DNA from: an uncultured Acidimicrobiales bacterium
GTDB taxonomy: Bacteria > Actinomycetota > Acidimicrobiia > Acidimicrobiales > Bin134
Direction: 5' to 3'
Assembly (NCBI GenBank): GCA_951813555.1
Contig: OX638344.1
Coordinates: 3,411,076-3,475,075, forward strand
Length of the DNA stretch: 64,000 nucleotides
Shown: positions 28,264 through 37,575 of the stretch, in pieces
How positions within the stretch are numbered: position 1 is the first letter of the stretch
Layout of the letters: each line of letters opens with the position of its first letter
The notes under the pieces: model-generated
Database searches by the model: none
Told to the model about the DNA's origin: nothing
Seen by the model: the letters and a program-made list of their open reading frames with translations, nothing else
Made by a program: the position numbers and the translations under genes

Positions 28264-28359
28264 TTCAATCTCCCCCTTGGTTTTGGTCGGACGTTACCGC
28301 AGTCGCTTGGCTGCGCCAGTATCCACCAAACCGTCATCCCCCGTCGGTATGGTCGCACT

Positions 28360-28935
28360 GTGAATTCGACCCTCGTAAACACGGCATCAGGGGCCGATTT
28401 GGACGTGGCCGTTGATGCAGCCCCGGAGGCGCCGCCGCGGCTTCCGATCCGCGTCATCCGCAGCCCGAAGCGCCGCAAGACGGCCGCAGCCAAGATCCTG
28501 CCCGACTGCATCGAGGTACGGGTTCCCGCCGGGATGACCCCCGACGCCGAGGCCGAGATGGTGGCGAGTCTGGTGGTACGCCTCGAGCGCAAGCGGGCTG
28601 CTGAAGCCGGAGGTGTGAACCTGGCCGAGCGAGCCGCAAAACTGGCCTACCGCTACGGCCTGCAACCGCCGGAGTCGGTCACCTGGGCCGAGCAAAACGA
28701 CCGTTGGGCCTCGTGCACCTCGGTTCGGGGCACCATCCGCATCTCTACCCGTCTCGCCCGAGTGCCCGCCTGGGTTCTCGACGCCGTCATAGTCCACGAA
28801 CTGGCCCACCTAAGCGAGCCCAACCACAGTCCCGCCTTCTGGAAACTGGCCAACCGCTACCCCCGCCAAGAACGCGCCTCCGGCTTCCTCGAAGCCATGT
28901 CCGCCGGCCACTCCGACCCCTGCCACACTGTCTGA
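28360..28935 (+). CDS. YgjP/DUF45-type zinc metallopeptidase
   Basis: 191 residues from GTG 28360, preceded by TATGGT eight bases upstream (leaderless pattern). Zinc site HELAH in VIVHELAHLSEPNHSPAFWKLANRYPR, with the third His in NHSPAF, and the family's WASCTSVRGTIRISTRL strand. Upstream in-frame codons to 27286 are antisense to the DUF1214 gene and were excluded. Cellular target unknown. Confidence 0.88.
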   Translation: MNSTLVNTASGADLDVAVDAAPEAPPRLPIRVIRSPKRRKTAAAKILPDCIEVRVPAGMTPDAEAEMVASLVVRLERKRAAEAGGVNLAERAAKLAYRYGLQPPESVTWAEQNDRWASCTSVRGTIRISTRLARVPAWVLDAVIVHELAHLSEPNHSPAFWKLANRYPRQERASGFLEAMSAGHSDPCHTV

Positions 28936-29021
28936 AGCCAACAAACTGAACTGTTCGGCGCAGGCTTGGACTGCTGCTTTGATCACGGCTTCCCGGAGCA
29001 GGTGGGGCAGACTGAAAGCGA

Positions 29022-30227
29022 ATGGGCGAGCGGATTTTCTATGCGGCCAGCGTGCATGATGAGGCCGAGATCGATGCGGTGGTGGAGGTGCTACGGAGCG
29101 GGGCCGCCGCGCTGTGGCCAGGGCGAAATGTAAACGCCTTTGAACGGGCGGTGGCCGAGCGGTTTGGCAAGCAGCGGGGGCTCATGTGCAACTCAGGCTC
29201 CTCGGCGCTGTATTTGGCGGTCGAGTTGGCCGATCTGCCTCCGGGCAGCGAGGTCATCACCGCGGCAGTGACCTTCTCCACCGATGTGGCGCCGCTGGTG
29301 CGAGCAGGATTGGTGCCCGTGTTCGCCGACGTGGATCCCGATACCTTCCAGATCGACGTAGGCGCCATCGAAACCCTGGTCGGCCCAGAGACCAGGGCAA
29401 TCTTGGCCCCCAACCTCATCGGCAATGCCCCCGACTGGGATGCCATTCGGGAAATTGCCGACCGCCACGGGCTGTTCGTCATCGAGGACAGCTGCGATGC
29501 CCTGGGGCCCACGCTGCGAGGCACCCCCACCGGCACCCGAAGCGACCTGACGGTCACCAGTTTCGCGTCGTCGCACATCATCACCTGCGCCGGAGGCGGC
29601 GGCATGGTGCTACTCGACGACGAGGGCTTGCGGGACCGGGGCCTTTTGCTGCGGCGCTGGGGGCGGCGCTCCGAGCTGCACTTCTACGGGTCGAAACGCC
29701 GGAACCGGGACTTCTGGGAGGACTTGGACGGCATCCACTACGACAACCAGTTCATCTTCGACGAGCTGGCCTGGAACTTCGAGCCCTCCGAGATCGGCGC
29801 CGCCTTCGGGCTGAAACAGCTCGACAAGGTGCCCCAGAACTTCACCCGGCGCACCCGCAGCTTCGCCCAATACACCGACTTCTTCTCCAACCGCACCGAC
29901 CGGTTCCGCCTCCCCTACCAGACCGAAGGGCTGGACACCGCCTGGCTGTGCTACCCGCTCACCATCGCCCCCGACGCCGGCTTCGTGCGGGCCGACCTCC
30001 AAGCCCACCTCGACGGCAACGGAGTGGATACCCGCACGGTGTGGACCGGCAACGCCACCCGACAGCCGTTCATGGCCGGAGTGGACTTCCGCCAGCCCGA
30101 CGGCGGACTGCCCCACGCCGATGCCATCATGGAGCGGGGGGTCGTGCTCCCCATGAACCACTCACTGGACGACGACGACATCGGCTACGTCATCAGCTTG
30201 GTAGAAGATTTCTTGGCCACTACCTAG
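29022..30227 (+). CDS. DegT/RfbH-like PLP enzyme with His in place of the Schiff-base Lys
   Basis: 401 residues, ATG start. DegT/DnrJ/EryC1 fold: CNSGSSALYLAV, EDSCDALGPTLRGTPTGTRSDLTVTS, WNFEPSEIGAAFGLKQLDK. At the position of the PLP lysine the sequence is SFASSHIITCAGGGG, so His185 replaces Lys. That is the mark of the CDP-4-keto-6-deoxyglucose 3-dehydrase (E1/RfbH) and ColD dehydratases rather than aminotransferases. No E3 reductase or sugar-nucleotide cluster is next to it. Confidence 0.87.
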   Translation: MGERIFYAASVHDEAEIDAVVEVLRSGAAALWPGRNVNAFERAVAERFGKQRGLMCNSGSSALYLAVELADLPPGSEVITAAVTFSTDVAPLVRAGLVPVFADVDPDTFQIDVGAIETLVGPETRAILAPNLIGNAPDWDAIREIADRHGLFVIEDSCDALGPTLRGTPTGTRSDLTVTSFASSHIITCAGGGGMVLLDDEGLRDRGLLLRRWGRRSELHFYGSKRRNRDFWEDLDGIHYDNQFIFDELAWNFEPSEIGAAFGLKQLDKVPQNFTRRTRSFAQYTDFFSNRTDRFRLPYQTEGLDTAWLCYPLTIAPDAGFVRADLQAHLDGNGVDTRTVWTGNATRQPFMAGVDFRQPDGGLPHADAIMERGVVLPMNHSLDDDDIGYVISLVEDFLATT

Positions 30228-30283
30228 CACAAGCAAGCGCATGAGGAAGTTGCGCGAGGGCGGGGGGTGGCGCCGGAGGTGGA

Positions 30284-30305
30284 CCTGGCCGCTCCGACGG
30301 CCAGG
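30284..30305 (+). terminator. hairpin downstream of the DegT/RfbH-like gene
   Basis: CCTGGCCG, loop CTCCGA, CGGCCAGG: eight perfect pairs in the 173-base gap before the alcohol dehydrogenase. No U run. Likely a terminator from position and strength. The rest of the gap holds nothing else I could name. Confidence 0.5.
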
Positions 30306-30400
30306 CCGCCATAGAGCGACAAGACCCGCCGCCCGGACACTGCCTAATCAGCTAGAGGCGTTTACTCTTTTCCCAAGACACAGCAACCGAGGAGAACCCC

Positions 30401-31486
30401 ATGCGCGGCGCCGTCCTTCACACCAGCCCAGGCGAGCTGGTTGTCGAGAATCTCACCGTCGACAAGCCGAATCCCAACGAGGTGCTCATAAGCACCACCC
30501 ACGCTGGGCTGTGCCATTCCGACTTGCACTTCATGGACGGGCACTGGCCGGTGGCGGAGTCGATGGTGATGGGCCACGAATCGGCCGGCGTTGTGGCCGC
30601 TGTGGGCGAAGACGTGACCTACGTGAAGCCCGGCGACCACGTGATCACCTGCGTGTCAATGTGGTGCGGGGTGTGCCGCACCTGCCTCCAGGGCAAGCCC
30701 TACCTGTGCCTCGACGCCGACACCATGCGCTCGGGCCGCCCCACCCCATCGCTGAGATTCGAAGACGGCCGAGGCTGTATTGCCTTCGCCGGGCTGGGAT
30801 CGTTCGCCGAGGAACTGCTGGTGCACGAGCGTGCGGTGGTCAAGATCCGCGACGACATGCCGCTCGACCGGGCCGCCCTCATCGGCTGCGGGGTCACCAC
30901 CGGGCTGGGCGCGGTCATGCGCACCGCGGCGGTTCCGGCCGGGTCGAGCGTGGTGGTGGTCGGCTGCGGCGGCATCGGGCTGTCGGCCGTCCAGGGAGCC
31001 CGCATCGTAGGAGCCACGCCCATAGTCGCCGTGGACCTAGTGGCCTCCAAGCTGGAAATGGCCCGTACCCTGGGCGCCACCCACACGGTGAACGCTTCGG
31101 AGACCGACCCGGTGGTCGCGGTCCACGAGATCACCGAGGGCGGGGCCGACTACTCGTTCGAGGCCATCGGCCTTTCGGCCACCGCCGAGCAGGCTTGGGC
31201 CATGATCGGCGTCGGCGGCACAGCCACGGTGATCGGGATGCTGCCCATGACCAGCCAGGTGACCATCCCCGGCGGGGAGATCATCTTGAGCGAGAAGAAG
31301 CTTCAGGGATCTCTCATGGGCGGCAACCGCTTCCGCCTGGACATGCCCAAGTTCATCGACCTGTACCTCGACGGGCGGCTCAAGCTCGACGAGATGGTGT
31401 CGGCCACAATCGGTATCAACGAGGTGAACGACGGATACTCGGCCATGAAAGCGGGCGAGACCCTGCGCTCGGTGATCGCCTTCTGA
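30401..31486 (+). CDS. zinc-dependent alcohol dehydrogenase (class III/NDMA type)
   Basis: 361 residues, ATG behind GAGGAGAAC. MDR fold: catalytic-zinc Cys in GLCHSDLHFMDG and His in GHESAG; structural zinc cysteines in CVSMWCGVCRTCLQGKPYLC; VVVVGCGGIGLSAVQGARIVGA for NAD(P). Similar to actinobacterial NDMA-dependent or long-chain alcohol dehydrogenases. First of a three-gene plus-strand dehydrogenase run with the two SDRs. Confidence 0.9.
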   Translation: MRGAVLHTSPGELVVENLTVDKPNPNEVLISTTHAGLCHSDLHFMDGHWPVAESMVMGHESAGVVAAVGEDVTYVKPGDHVITCVSMWCGVCRTCLQGKPYLCLDADTMRSGRPTPSLRFEDGRGCIAFAGLGSFAEELLVHERAVVKIRDDMPLDRAALIGCGVTTGLGAVMRTAAVPAGSSVVVVGCGGIGLSAVQGARIVGATPIVAVDLVASKLEMARTLGATHTVNASETDPVVAVHEITEGGADYSFEAIGLSATAEQAWAMIGVGGTATVIGMLPMTSQVTIPGGEIILSEKKLQGSLMGGNRFRLDMPKFIDLYLDGRLKLDEMVSATIGINEVNDGYSAMKAGETLRSVIAF

Positions 31487-31525
31487 ACCCTCTCCCACTC
31501 AAGCAAGTTCTGAAAGGAGCATGAT

Positions 31526-32323
31526 ATGGGACAACTGGACGACCGGGTGGCGGTGGTCACCGGCGGCGGCGACGGCATCGGCCACGGCATCTGCCGTCGG
31601 TTTGCCGCAGAGGGAGCCACGCTGCTGGTCACCGACATCGACAATGCGGCCGCCGAGCGGGTGGCCGGCGAGCTGCGTGACGAGTTCGGCGCCGATGCCC
31701 GGCCAATGCGAGTAGACGTGGCCGACAAGGGCGAGGTGCTGGCCATGGTTGATGCCGCCGTCGACCACTGGGGGCGCCTCGACGTGCTCATCAACAACGC
31801 CTGGGGCGGCGGCGAGCTGTGCCGGGTGGAGGTCAAGACCGACCAGTTGATGAACGACGCCATGCACGTGGGCCTCTACGGGCCGCTGTGGGCCATGCAG
31901 GCCGCCTTCCGGGTCATGCGCGATCAGCAGTACGGCCGAATCGTGAACTTGTGCTCGCTCAACGGGGTGAACGCCCACATGGGCACGCTGGAGTACAACT
32001 GCGCCAAGGAGGCGCTGCGCACCCTTAGCCGCACCGCGGCCCGGGAGTGGGCCCCCTACGGAATCGTGGTAAACGTGATCTGCCCGGGGGCGAAGACTGC
32101 GTCGGCCCGCCGGGTGGAGCAGATGATGCCCGATCTCATCCGCAACGCCGAGGCGGCCAACCCCATGGGCCGGATGGGCGACCCCGAGGGCGACATCGCC
32201 CCAGTGGCGTTGTTCTTGTCATCGGAGGACGCCCAGTACCTCACCGGCAACACGCTGTACGTGGACGGCGGCAGCCACATCAACGGCGCCAACTGGGCCC
32301 CCGACATGCCGGAAACTGATTAG
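31526..32323 (+). CDS. short-chain dehydrogenase/reductase
   Basis: 265 residues, ATG behind AAAGGAGC. Rossmann TGGGDGIGHGICRRFA, NNAWGG, and catalytic Ser-Tyr-Lys region: LCSLNGVN, then YNCAKEAL (Tyr, Lys). Ends in a proper FabG-like C-terminus (YLTGNTLYVDGGSHI). Substrate unknown; sits behind the alcohol dehydrogenase. Confidence 0.9.
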   Translation: MGQLDDRVAVVTGGGDGIGHGICRRFAAEGATLLVTDIDNAAAERVAGELRDEFGADARPMRVDVADKGEVLAMVDAAVDHWGRLDVLINNAWGGGELCRVEVKTDQLMNDAMHVGLYGPLWAMQAAFRVMRDQQYGRIVNLCSLNGVNAHMGTLEYNCAKEALRTLSRTAAREWAPYGIVVNVICPGAKTASARRVEQMMPDLIRNAEAANPMGRMGDPEGDIAPVALFLSSEDAQYLTGNTLYVDGGSHINGANWAPDMPETD

Positions 32324-32331
32324 CGCCGATG

Positions 32332-32408
32332 CCGCCGGCGTCGGACCGAGAAACCGTGAACAGCAATCCAAACCGCCGGCATGGGACCGAGGAACCACGA
32401 TGAGCAAT
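32332..32408. repeat. imperfect 36-bp direct repeat spanning the start of the second SDR
   Basis: Bases 32332-32367 and 32373-32408 align without gaps with 7 mismatches. Copy two contains the ATGAGCAAT start of the following SDR; copy one has GTGAACAGCAAT at the equivalent place. Looks like a duplicated translation-initiation region. Confidence 0.75.
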
Positions 32409-33194
32409 AGTCGCTCCATGGCTGGCAAGGTGGCCATCATCACAGGGACGGGGCCGGGGTTGGGTCGGTCGTGTGCGCTGGCTATGGCCGCGGATGGCGC
32501 TGACCTGGCCCTGGCGGCCCGCCGGGCCGAGCCGCTTGAGGCGCTGGCCGCCGAGGTGGCCGCGGCTACGGGACGACGGGTGCTGGCCATTCCCACCGAC
32601 ATAGCCCACCACGATTCGGCCGCGGCCCTGGCCGACACCGCGGCCGCCGAGTTGGGCCGGGTGGACGCGGTGGTGAACGTGGCCACCGCCGGAGGCGCCC
32701 GCGCCACAGTGGCCGACATCGACTGGGGCGACTACCGCTATTCCTTCGAGTTGAACGTGGTTGGCACCCTAGAGGTGAGCCGTCGCGCCGCCGAGCACAT
32801 GAAGGGCGTCGGCGGCGGCTCCATCGTGCAGATCAGCACCCTCAGCACTCATTCAGTGCCCGAGAAGATGGCCATTTACAGCTCCACCAAGTCGGCCATG
32901 CACACCGCTTCGATGGTTATGGCCCGAGAGCTCGGCCCCCACAACATCAGGGTGAACATCGTCACCCCCGGCTACATTACCGGCGCCAACCTGGATCGTC
33001 TGTGGCAGGGCATCGCCGATCAGACCGGCAAGACCGCCCAGCAGGTGTCCGATCGGGCCGCACGGGCCGCAGCCTTAAACCGGCACGTCGACCCCGAGGA
33101 CATCGCCGAGGCCGTGCTGTTTCTGGCGTCGGAACGGAGTCGGGGCGTTACCGGCCTGGAGATCCGAGTCGACGCCGGCCAGATGATCGGCTGA
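32400..33194 (+). CDS. short-chain dehydrogenase/reductase
   Basis: 264 residues from ATG 32400; ATG 32418 (MAGKVAIIT) is an alternative. TGTGPGLGRSCALAMA for NAD(P), NVATAGG, catalytic Ser in ISTLSTHSV, and YSSTKSAM (Tyr, Lys). Ends in the FabG-like LASERSRGVTGLEIRVDAGQ. Follows the first SDR with a 76-base gap that is partly duplicated sequence. Confidence 0.9.
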   Translation: MSNSRSMAGKVAIITGTGPGLGRSCALAMAADGADLALAARRAEPLEALAAEVAAATGRRVLAIPTDIAHHDSAAALADTAAAELGRVDAVVNVATAGGARATVADIDWGDYRYSFELNVVGTLEVSRRAAEHMKGVGGGSIVQISTLSTHSVPEKMAIYSSTKSAMHTASMVMARELGPHNIRVNIVTPGYITGANLDRLWQGIADQTGKTAQQVSDRAARAAALNRHVDPEDIAEAVLFLASERSRGVTGLEIRVDAGQMIG

Positions 33195-33199
33195 GTGGG

Positions 33200-34417
33200 C
33201 TATCCCTGGTCGGGCCCCTGGCCCAAGACGTCGGCCATGGTGTCGAACAGCACGCCGATCTCGTGGTCGGTGATCACCAGAGGAGGGCATATGGCCAAGG
33301 CCGTTCCAACGGGCCGCAGCACCACGCCGGCCTCCAGCAAGCGCATCCGAGTAGCGGCGGCGTCGTAGCCCAGCTCAGCGGCATACACCGCGCCGGTGCC
33401 CCGGTAGCTCTGGATGAGACCGTCGGCTTGGAGTGCGGCCAGCCCCTCGGTGAGCTTTTGGGCCAAATGCGGCACTCGCTGCACCAGCTGCTCTTTTTCC
33501 ATGAGGGCCAGATTGGCCACCCCGGCAGCCATGCACGTGGGGTGCCCGGCGTAGGTGTAGCCGGTGCGCAGCACCAAGCCGGGCTGCTCCAGCACGTCGC
33601 ACACCCCTCTGCTGCAAATCACCCCACCCACCGGCTGGTAGCCCGAGGTGACCCCCTTGGCGAACGTCATCAGATCAGGGGTGACGCCGTAGTGCTGGGA
33701 CCCAAACCAGGAGCCGGTGCGGCCGAATCCGCAAATCACCTCGTCCATGATGAGCAAGGCCCCGTGCTGGTCGCACAGGCGCCGCAGCCCCTGCAAATAG
33801 CCGTCTTGGGGCGGGAACACGCCCCCGGCTCCCTGCATGGGCTCGGTGATGACCGCGGCCACCCGCCCCTCGTTGGCGGCCATGGTAGTGCTCACTGCTT
33901 CGATGTCGTCGCGAGGCACCTCCACGAAGTGAGGCACCAGGTCGCCCCAGCCCTCCCGGTTGCCGGCAATGCCCTGGGCTGAGGTGCCCCCGAAGTTGGT
34001 GCCGTGGTAACCGTAGGTGCGCCGGATAACCACCTGGCGGTCGGGCTCGCCCCTAAGCTGGTGTATTGCCCGGGCGATCTTGAGGGCGGAATCCACTGCC
34101 TCGGAGCCCGAGCCGCAGAAGAACACCCGGCCATCGGGCAGCGGCGACCGCTCGGCCACCATCGAGGCCAGCTCCTCGGCCGGCTGGTTCGTGAACGGGG
34201 CGAAGGTTTGATAGGCGTCCAACAACCGCATCTGGCCGGCAACCGCGTCGATGATCTCGGCCCGGCCGTGGCCCACCTGGCAGTACCACAGACTGGCCAG
34301 GGCATCGAGATAGCGGTTGCCCTGGTCGTCCCACAGCGTGCAGCCCTCGGCCCGCACGATAGTGATGAAGTCGTCGGCCGCGGCTGGAGCGAAGGGATGC
34401 AAGAACTTTGTAGGCAC
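33200..34417 (-). CDS. class III (omega) aminotransferase
   Basis: 405 residues, GTG start. PLP fold type I subgroup II: FFCGSGSEAVDSALKIAR, YGYHGTNFGG, LLIMDEVICGFGRTG, and Schiff-base Lys in LMTFAKGVTSGYQPVGG; GYTYAGHPTCMAAG near the substrate pocket. Substrates of the group include beta-alanine, taurine and diamines. Convergent with the second SDR, five bases apart. Confidence 0.88.
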   Translation of the reverse strand: MPTKFLHPFAPAAADDFITIVRAEGCTLWDDQGNRYLDALASLWYCQVGHGRAEIIDAVAGQMRLLDAYQTFAPFTNQPAEELASMVAERSPLPDGRVFFCGSGSEAVDSALKIARAIHQLRGEPDRQVVIRRTYGYHGTNFGGTSAQGIAGNREGWGDLVPHFVEVPRDDIEAVSTTMAANEGRVAAVITEPMQGAGGVFPPQDGYLQGLRRLCDQHGALLIMDEVICGFGRTGSWFGSQHYGVTPDLMTFAKGVTSGYQPVGGVICSRGVCDVLEQPGLVLRTGYTYAGHPTCMAAGVANLALMEKEQLVQRVPHLAQKLTEGLAALQADGLIQSYRGTGAVYAAELGYDAAATRMRLLEAGVVLRPVGTALAICPPLVITDHEIGVLFDTMADVLGQGPDQG

Positions 34418-34479
34418 CGCCGAATTCTACCCACCGCCAATTCACTTGCCGACCGACGGGAGTGGGATAGTCAGAGAAT

Positions 34480-35541
34480 ATGAAGCTGGGTATCGGGGTA
34501 GATCTTTGGAACCAGGCCAAGCTGGATATTCCGCTGGCCAAAGAGCAGTTGGCCAGGGTGCAACTAGCCGAGCGGTTGGGGTACGACTCGGTGTGGTCGG
34601 CGGAGATATACGGGATTGATGCCATTACCCCGCTGGCTTGGATTGCGGCCCATACCCGTCACATCCGCCTGGGCACTGCGGTGTGCCAGGTGGCCGCCCG
34701 GCCGGCGGTGACCGCTGCCATGCAGTTCGGCACCTTGGAGGCGCTGGCCGGTCCGGGCCGGGCCATCTGCGGATTGGGACTGTCGGGTCCGCAGATTGTG
34801 GAGGGGTGGTACGGCCAGCCCTGGGGCAAGCCCAACGCCCTGCTTCGCGACTACGTGTCCATCATCAAGAAGGTGTTCGCCCGAGAGGGCCCGGTTAGCC
34901 ACCACGGATCGCAGATCAGCCTGCCCTATGACGGCGATGGTGCGCTGGGCATCGGCAAGCCGCTCAAGTCGATCCTGCACATGAACCCTGACATCCCCGT
35001 GTTCTTGGCCACCGGCGGGCCGGCCAACACTGCGTTGATGGCCGAGCTGGCCGACGGGTGGCTGCCGCTGGGCTACACCCCGGGCAGCGCCCACCTCTAC
35101 ACCGAGGCCATCCAGAAAGGGCTCGACCGGGCGGGACGCACCTGGAACGACATCGAGATCCAGGCGGGGGCCCGGGCGTCGATCACCGACGACGTGCAGG
35201 GGGCCATCGACTCGGCCAAACCGCAGTTCGCCTTTCTGGTGGGGGGCTACGGGACCCGGGAGCACAACTTCCACCGCGACGCAATGGTGCGGAGGGGCTT
35301 CGGCGAGGCGGCCGAACGCATTCAGGAGCTGTTCATGGCCGGGCGCCGGGATGAGGCGGTGGCCGCGGTGCCCGACGAGTACATCGACGACGGGGCGTTG
35401 ATCGGTTCCCGCCAGCGAATCAAGGAGCGCTTCGCCCGCTGGTTGGACACCAAGGCCACCGGCCTCACCATCCGAGCCGACACCGACGAGGAGCTGGCCT
35501 ATATCGCCGAGCTCGCTGAGGCGAAGCCGAGGACTACTTAG
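34480..35541 (+). CDS. LLM-class F420-dependent oxidoreductase
   Basis: 353 residues, ATG with TAGTCA/GAATAT close upstream (leaderless pattern). Luciferase-like TIM barrel: MKLGIGVDLWNQAKLDIPLAKEQLARVQLAERLGYDSVWSAEIYG, HIRLGTAV, RAICGLGLSGPQIVEGWYG, PVFLATGGPANTALMAELADGWLPLGY. The family reduces or oxidises diverse small molecules with F420. The last 8 bases overlap the convergent P450. Confidence 0.88.
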   Translation: MKLGIGVDLWNQAKLDIPLAKEQLARVQLAERLGYDSVWSAEIYGIDAITPLAWIAAHTRHIRLGTAVCQVAARPAVTAAMQFGTLEALAGPGRAICGLGLSGPQIVEGWYGQPWGKPNALLRDYVSIIKKVFAREGPVSHHGSQISLPYDGDGALGIGKPLKSILHMNPDIPVFLATGGPANTALMAELADGWLPLGYTPGSAHLYTEAIQKGLDRAGRTWNDIEIQAGARASITDDVQGAIDSAKPQFAFLVGGYGTREHNFHRDAMVRRGFGEAAERIQELFMAGRRDEAVAAVPDEYIDDGALIGSRQRIKERFARWLDTKATGLTIRADTDEELAYIAELAEAKPRTT

Positions 35542-36724
35542 CCATCAGCCGAGCCGGAATGGGCAGATGCGACATGCCGCCGGGCATCGGTGGGTAGGTC
35601 GCCCCATCCACCACCGACATCTCCGCCACCCGGTCGCACAGCACATTGACCGCGCAGGTGGCCTCGATACGGGCCAGAGTGGCGCCGGGGCAGATGTGGG
35701 GGCCGCCACCAAACCCCAAGTGGTCGCGGGGGTCTTCACGGTCCAAGCGGAACGCATCGGGATCGTCGTACACGGTCTCGTCCCGGTTGGCCGAGCCGAT
35801 GCCCACCTCCACCCATTCGCCGGCCTGCATCTCCACCCCGTCGAGCTCGACACCACGGGTGCAGCGGCGGGTGGTGGCCTGCACCGGGGCATCGTGGCGC
35901 AGCGATTCCTCTACCAGCGGAGCTACCAGCTCGCGCTCCGCGGTCACCCGCTCGAACAGCTCCCGGTCCCGCAGCAGCCGGTGGGCCAGGTGTACCAGCA
36001 GCGCCCGGGTGGTGTGGACCCCGGCCATGACCATGAACTGGAGCTGGGTGACGATCTCGGCGTCGCTCAGCGCCACCCCATCGATCTCGGCGTCCACTAG
36101 CCCGATGATCACGTCGTGGGGCCGTTCCTGACCGGCAGCCGCCGATGCCCGGCGTTCGGCCAGCGCTTCTCGGAAATAGTCCAAAATAGGCGGCCCCGAT
36201 GGCTTGATCCCCGGCGTTCCCGGACGCTGCATGAGCGTGCCGTCGAATGACCAGCCCATGAACTTCTCCCCTGCCTCAGCGGGCAGGCCCATTAGGTCGG
36301 CCAGCGTGGCACTGGGGATCGGCATGGCGTAGCCCGCGTGCAGATCTCCCTCACCTGCCGCCAGCATCGGATCGAGCAGCCGGTGACAGGTGCGGGTGAC
36401 GAACTCCTCAGTGTTGCGCAATCGGTGGGGGGCAAAATTGGAGTTGTACAACCGCCGGATGCGGCCGTGGCGGGGCTCGGGAATCTCGCTCAGGAACAGC
36501 TCTTCGGGCGGAACCACCTCGGTACCGGGCAGTCCGGCCATCGGGGCCAGATCGGCCACAAAGATCTCCACCTCTTTGAGGGCGGTGTCGATGTGGCGGC
36601 GAGTCGAAAGGTACCAGCCTCCTTTCGGCGAGGGGCAGATGGGCTGTTCGGAGCGGATACGGGCCAGCGTGTGAAACGGAACTCCTTCGATTTCATGGGC
36701 CGGGTCGCGGGCGTCGAACTCCAT
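35534..36724 (-). CDS. cytochrome P450
   Basis: 396 residues from ATG 36724; in-frame codons further upstream look non-coding. Oxygen-binding I-helix in MVMAGVHTTRALLVHLA, ExxR in ESLRHDAP-type region, and heme-thiolate loop GFGGGPHICPGATLAR with the Cys ligand. A bacterial soluble class I P450; redox partners are not in the window. Divergent, 41 bases apart, from the isomerase-like gene. Confidence 0.9.
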   Translation of the reverse strand: MEFDARDPAHEIEGVPFHTLARIRSEQPICPSPKGGWYLSTRRHIDTALKEVEIFVADLAPMAGLPGTEVVPPEELFLSEIPEPRHGRIRRLYNSNFAPHRLRNTEEFVTRTCHRLLDPMLAAGEGDLHAGYAMPIPSATLADLMGLPAEAGEKFMGWSFDGTLMQRPGTPGIKPSGPPILDYFREALAERRASAAAGQERPHDVIIGLVDAEIDGVALSDAEIVTQLQFMVMAGVHTTRALLVHLAHRLLRDRELFERVTAERELVAPLVEESLRHDAPVQATTRRCTRGVELDGVEMQAGEWVEVGIGSANRDETVYDDPDAFRLDREDPRDHLGFGGGPHICPGATLARIEATCAVNVLCDRVAEMSVVDGATYPPMPGGMSHLPIPARLMAK

Positions 36725-36765
36725 GGCCGCACGGTAGTGCGGGGACACACCACTAGTCTCGGCCC

Positions 36766-37575
36766 GTGAGCCATCCGCCCTATCTGTGCACGGGGACACT
36801 CGGCCGGGTCCCATGGGATGACAAGGCCCGGGCCGCATCGGCCGCCGGGTTCGCCCGGCTGTCGATCTATGGGTGGGAGCACCGCAAGCTGCATGAGCGG
36901 GGATGGGACGATGCCGCCGTCGTGAATCTGTTGAAAGAGCTGAGCCTTCGGGTCGCCGAGTACGACGGAGTGGTCATGACGATGCGGTCGCCAGAGGGCG
37001 CCGAGGATGCGGTGGCCTCGGCCGCGGCCTTGGGCGCCCGGTCAATCACGGTATTGGAGCATTCCGACTGGCAGCCGGGCGAGCACCGGGAACAAGCCGC
37101 AGCGACTTTGGCCGAAATCGCCGATGAAGCTGCTGACCACGGCATTCTGGCCTTGATCGAGCCCTTTTCCTGGTCGCCGTTGGACGATCACCGGGTGGCG
37201 GCTGAGATTGTCGAGCGGGCTGGTCGTCCCAACGCGGGACTGCTGCTCGACACCTGGCACCTGTGGCGGGGACCGGAGCGGGGCCAGGTGGACCCGGCCA
37301 TTGACCCAGCCATGATCAAAGCCATCCAGATCGGAGACACTGGCGCTGACCCCGTGGGCCAGCCGACCCCCGATGAGATCGCCCACGAGTGCATTCACCA
37401 TCGCCTGATGCCCGGCGAGGGCCACGGCAACATCGCCGGTCTGTTGGCTGATCTGTTCGACCGCGGTGTCGACGCCCCTGTCGCAGTCGAGGTGTTCTCG
37501 GATGACCTCAATGCCCTGGAAACCCATGTGGCGGCCCGCCAATCAATGGAGTGCTTCGCTAAATTGGCCTTGTGA
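36766..37575 (+). CDS. sugar phosphate isomerase/epimerase-like TIM-barrel protein
   Basis: 269 residues, GTG start. AP-endonuclease-2/xylose-isomerase-like barrel: GFARLSIYGWEH, ILALIEPFSWSPLDDHRVAAEIVERAGRPNAGLLLDTWHLWRG (metal-ligand Glu, Asp, His), MIKAIQIGDTG and MPGEGHGNIAGLLADL. Substrate unknown. GTGA overlap with the next gene means coupled translation with an acyl-CoA dehydrogenase. Confidence 0.8.
   Translation: MSHPPYLCTGTLGRVPWDDKARAASAAGFARLSIYGWEHRKLHERGWDDAAVVNLLKELSLRVAEYDGVVMTMRSPEGAEDAVASAAALGARSITVLEHSDWQPGEHREQAAATLAEIADEAADHGILALIEPFSWSPLDDHRVAAEIVERAGRPNAGLLLDTWHLWRGPERGQVDPAIDPAMIKAIQIGDTGADPVGQPTPDEIAHECIHHRLMPGEGHGNIAGLLADLFDRGVDAPVAVEVFSDDLNALETHVAARQSMECFAKLAL

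Noticed and set aside
27286-28359. N-terminal extension of the YgjP-like peptidase
   Set aside because: These in-frame codons are antisense to the DUF1214 gene; the GTG at 28360 has a good leaderless promoter.
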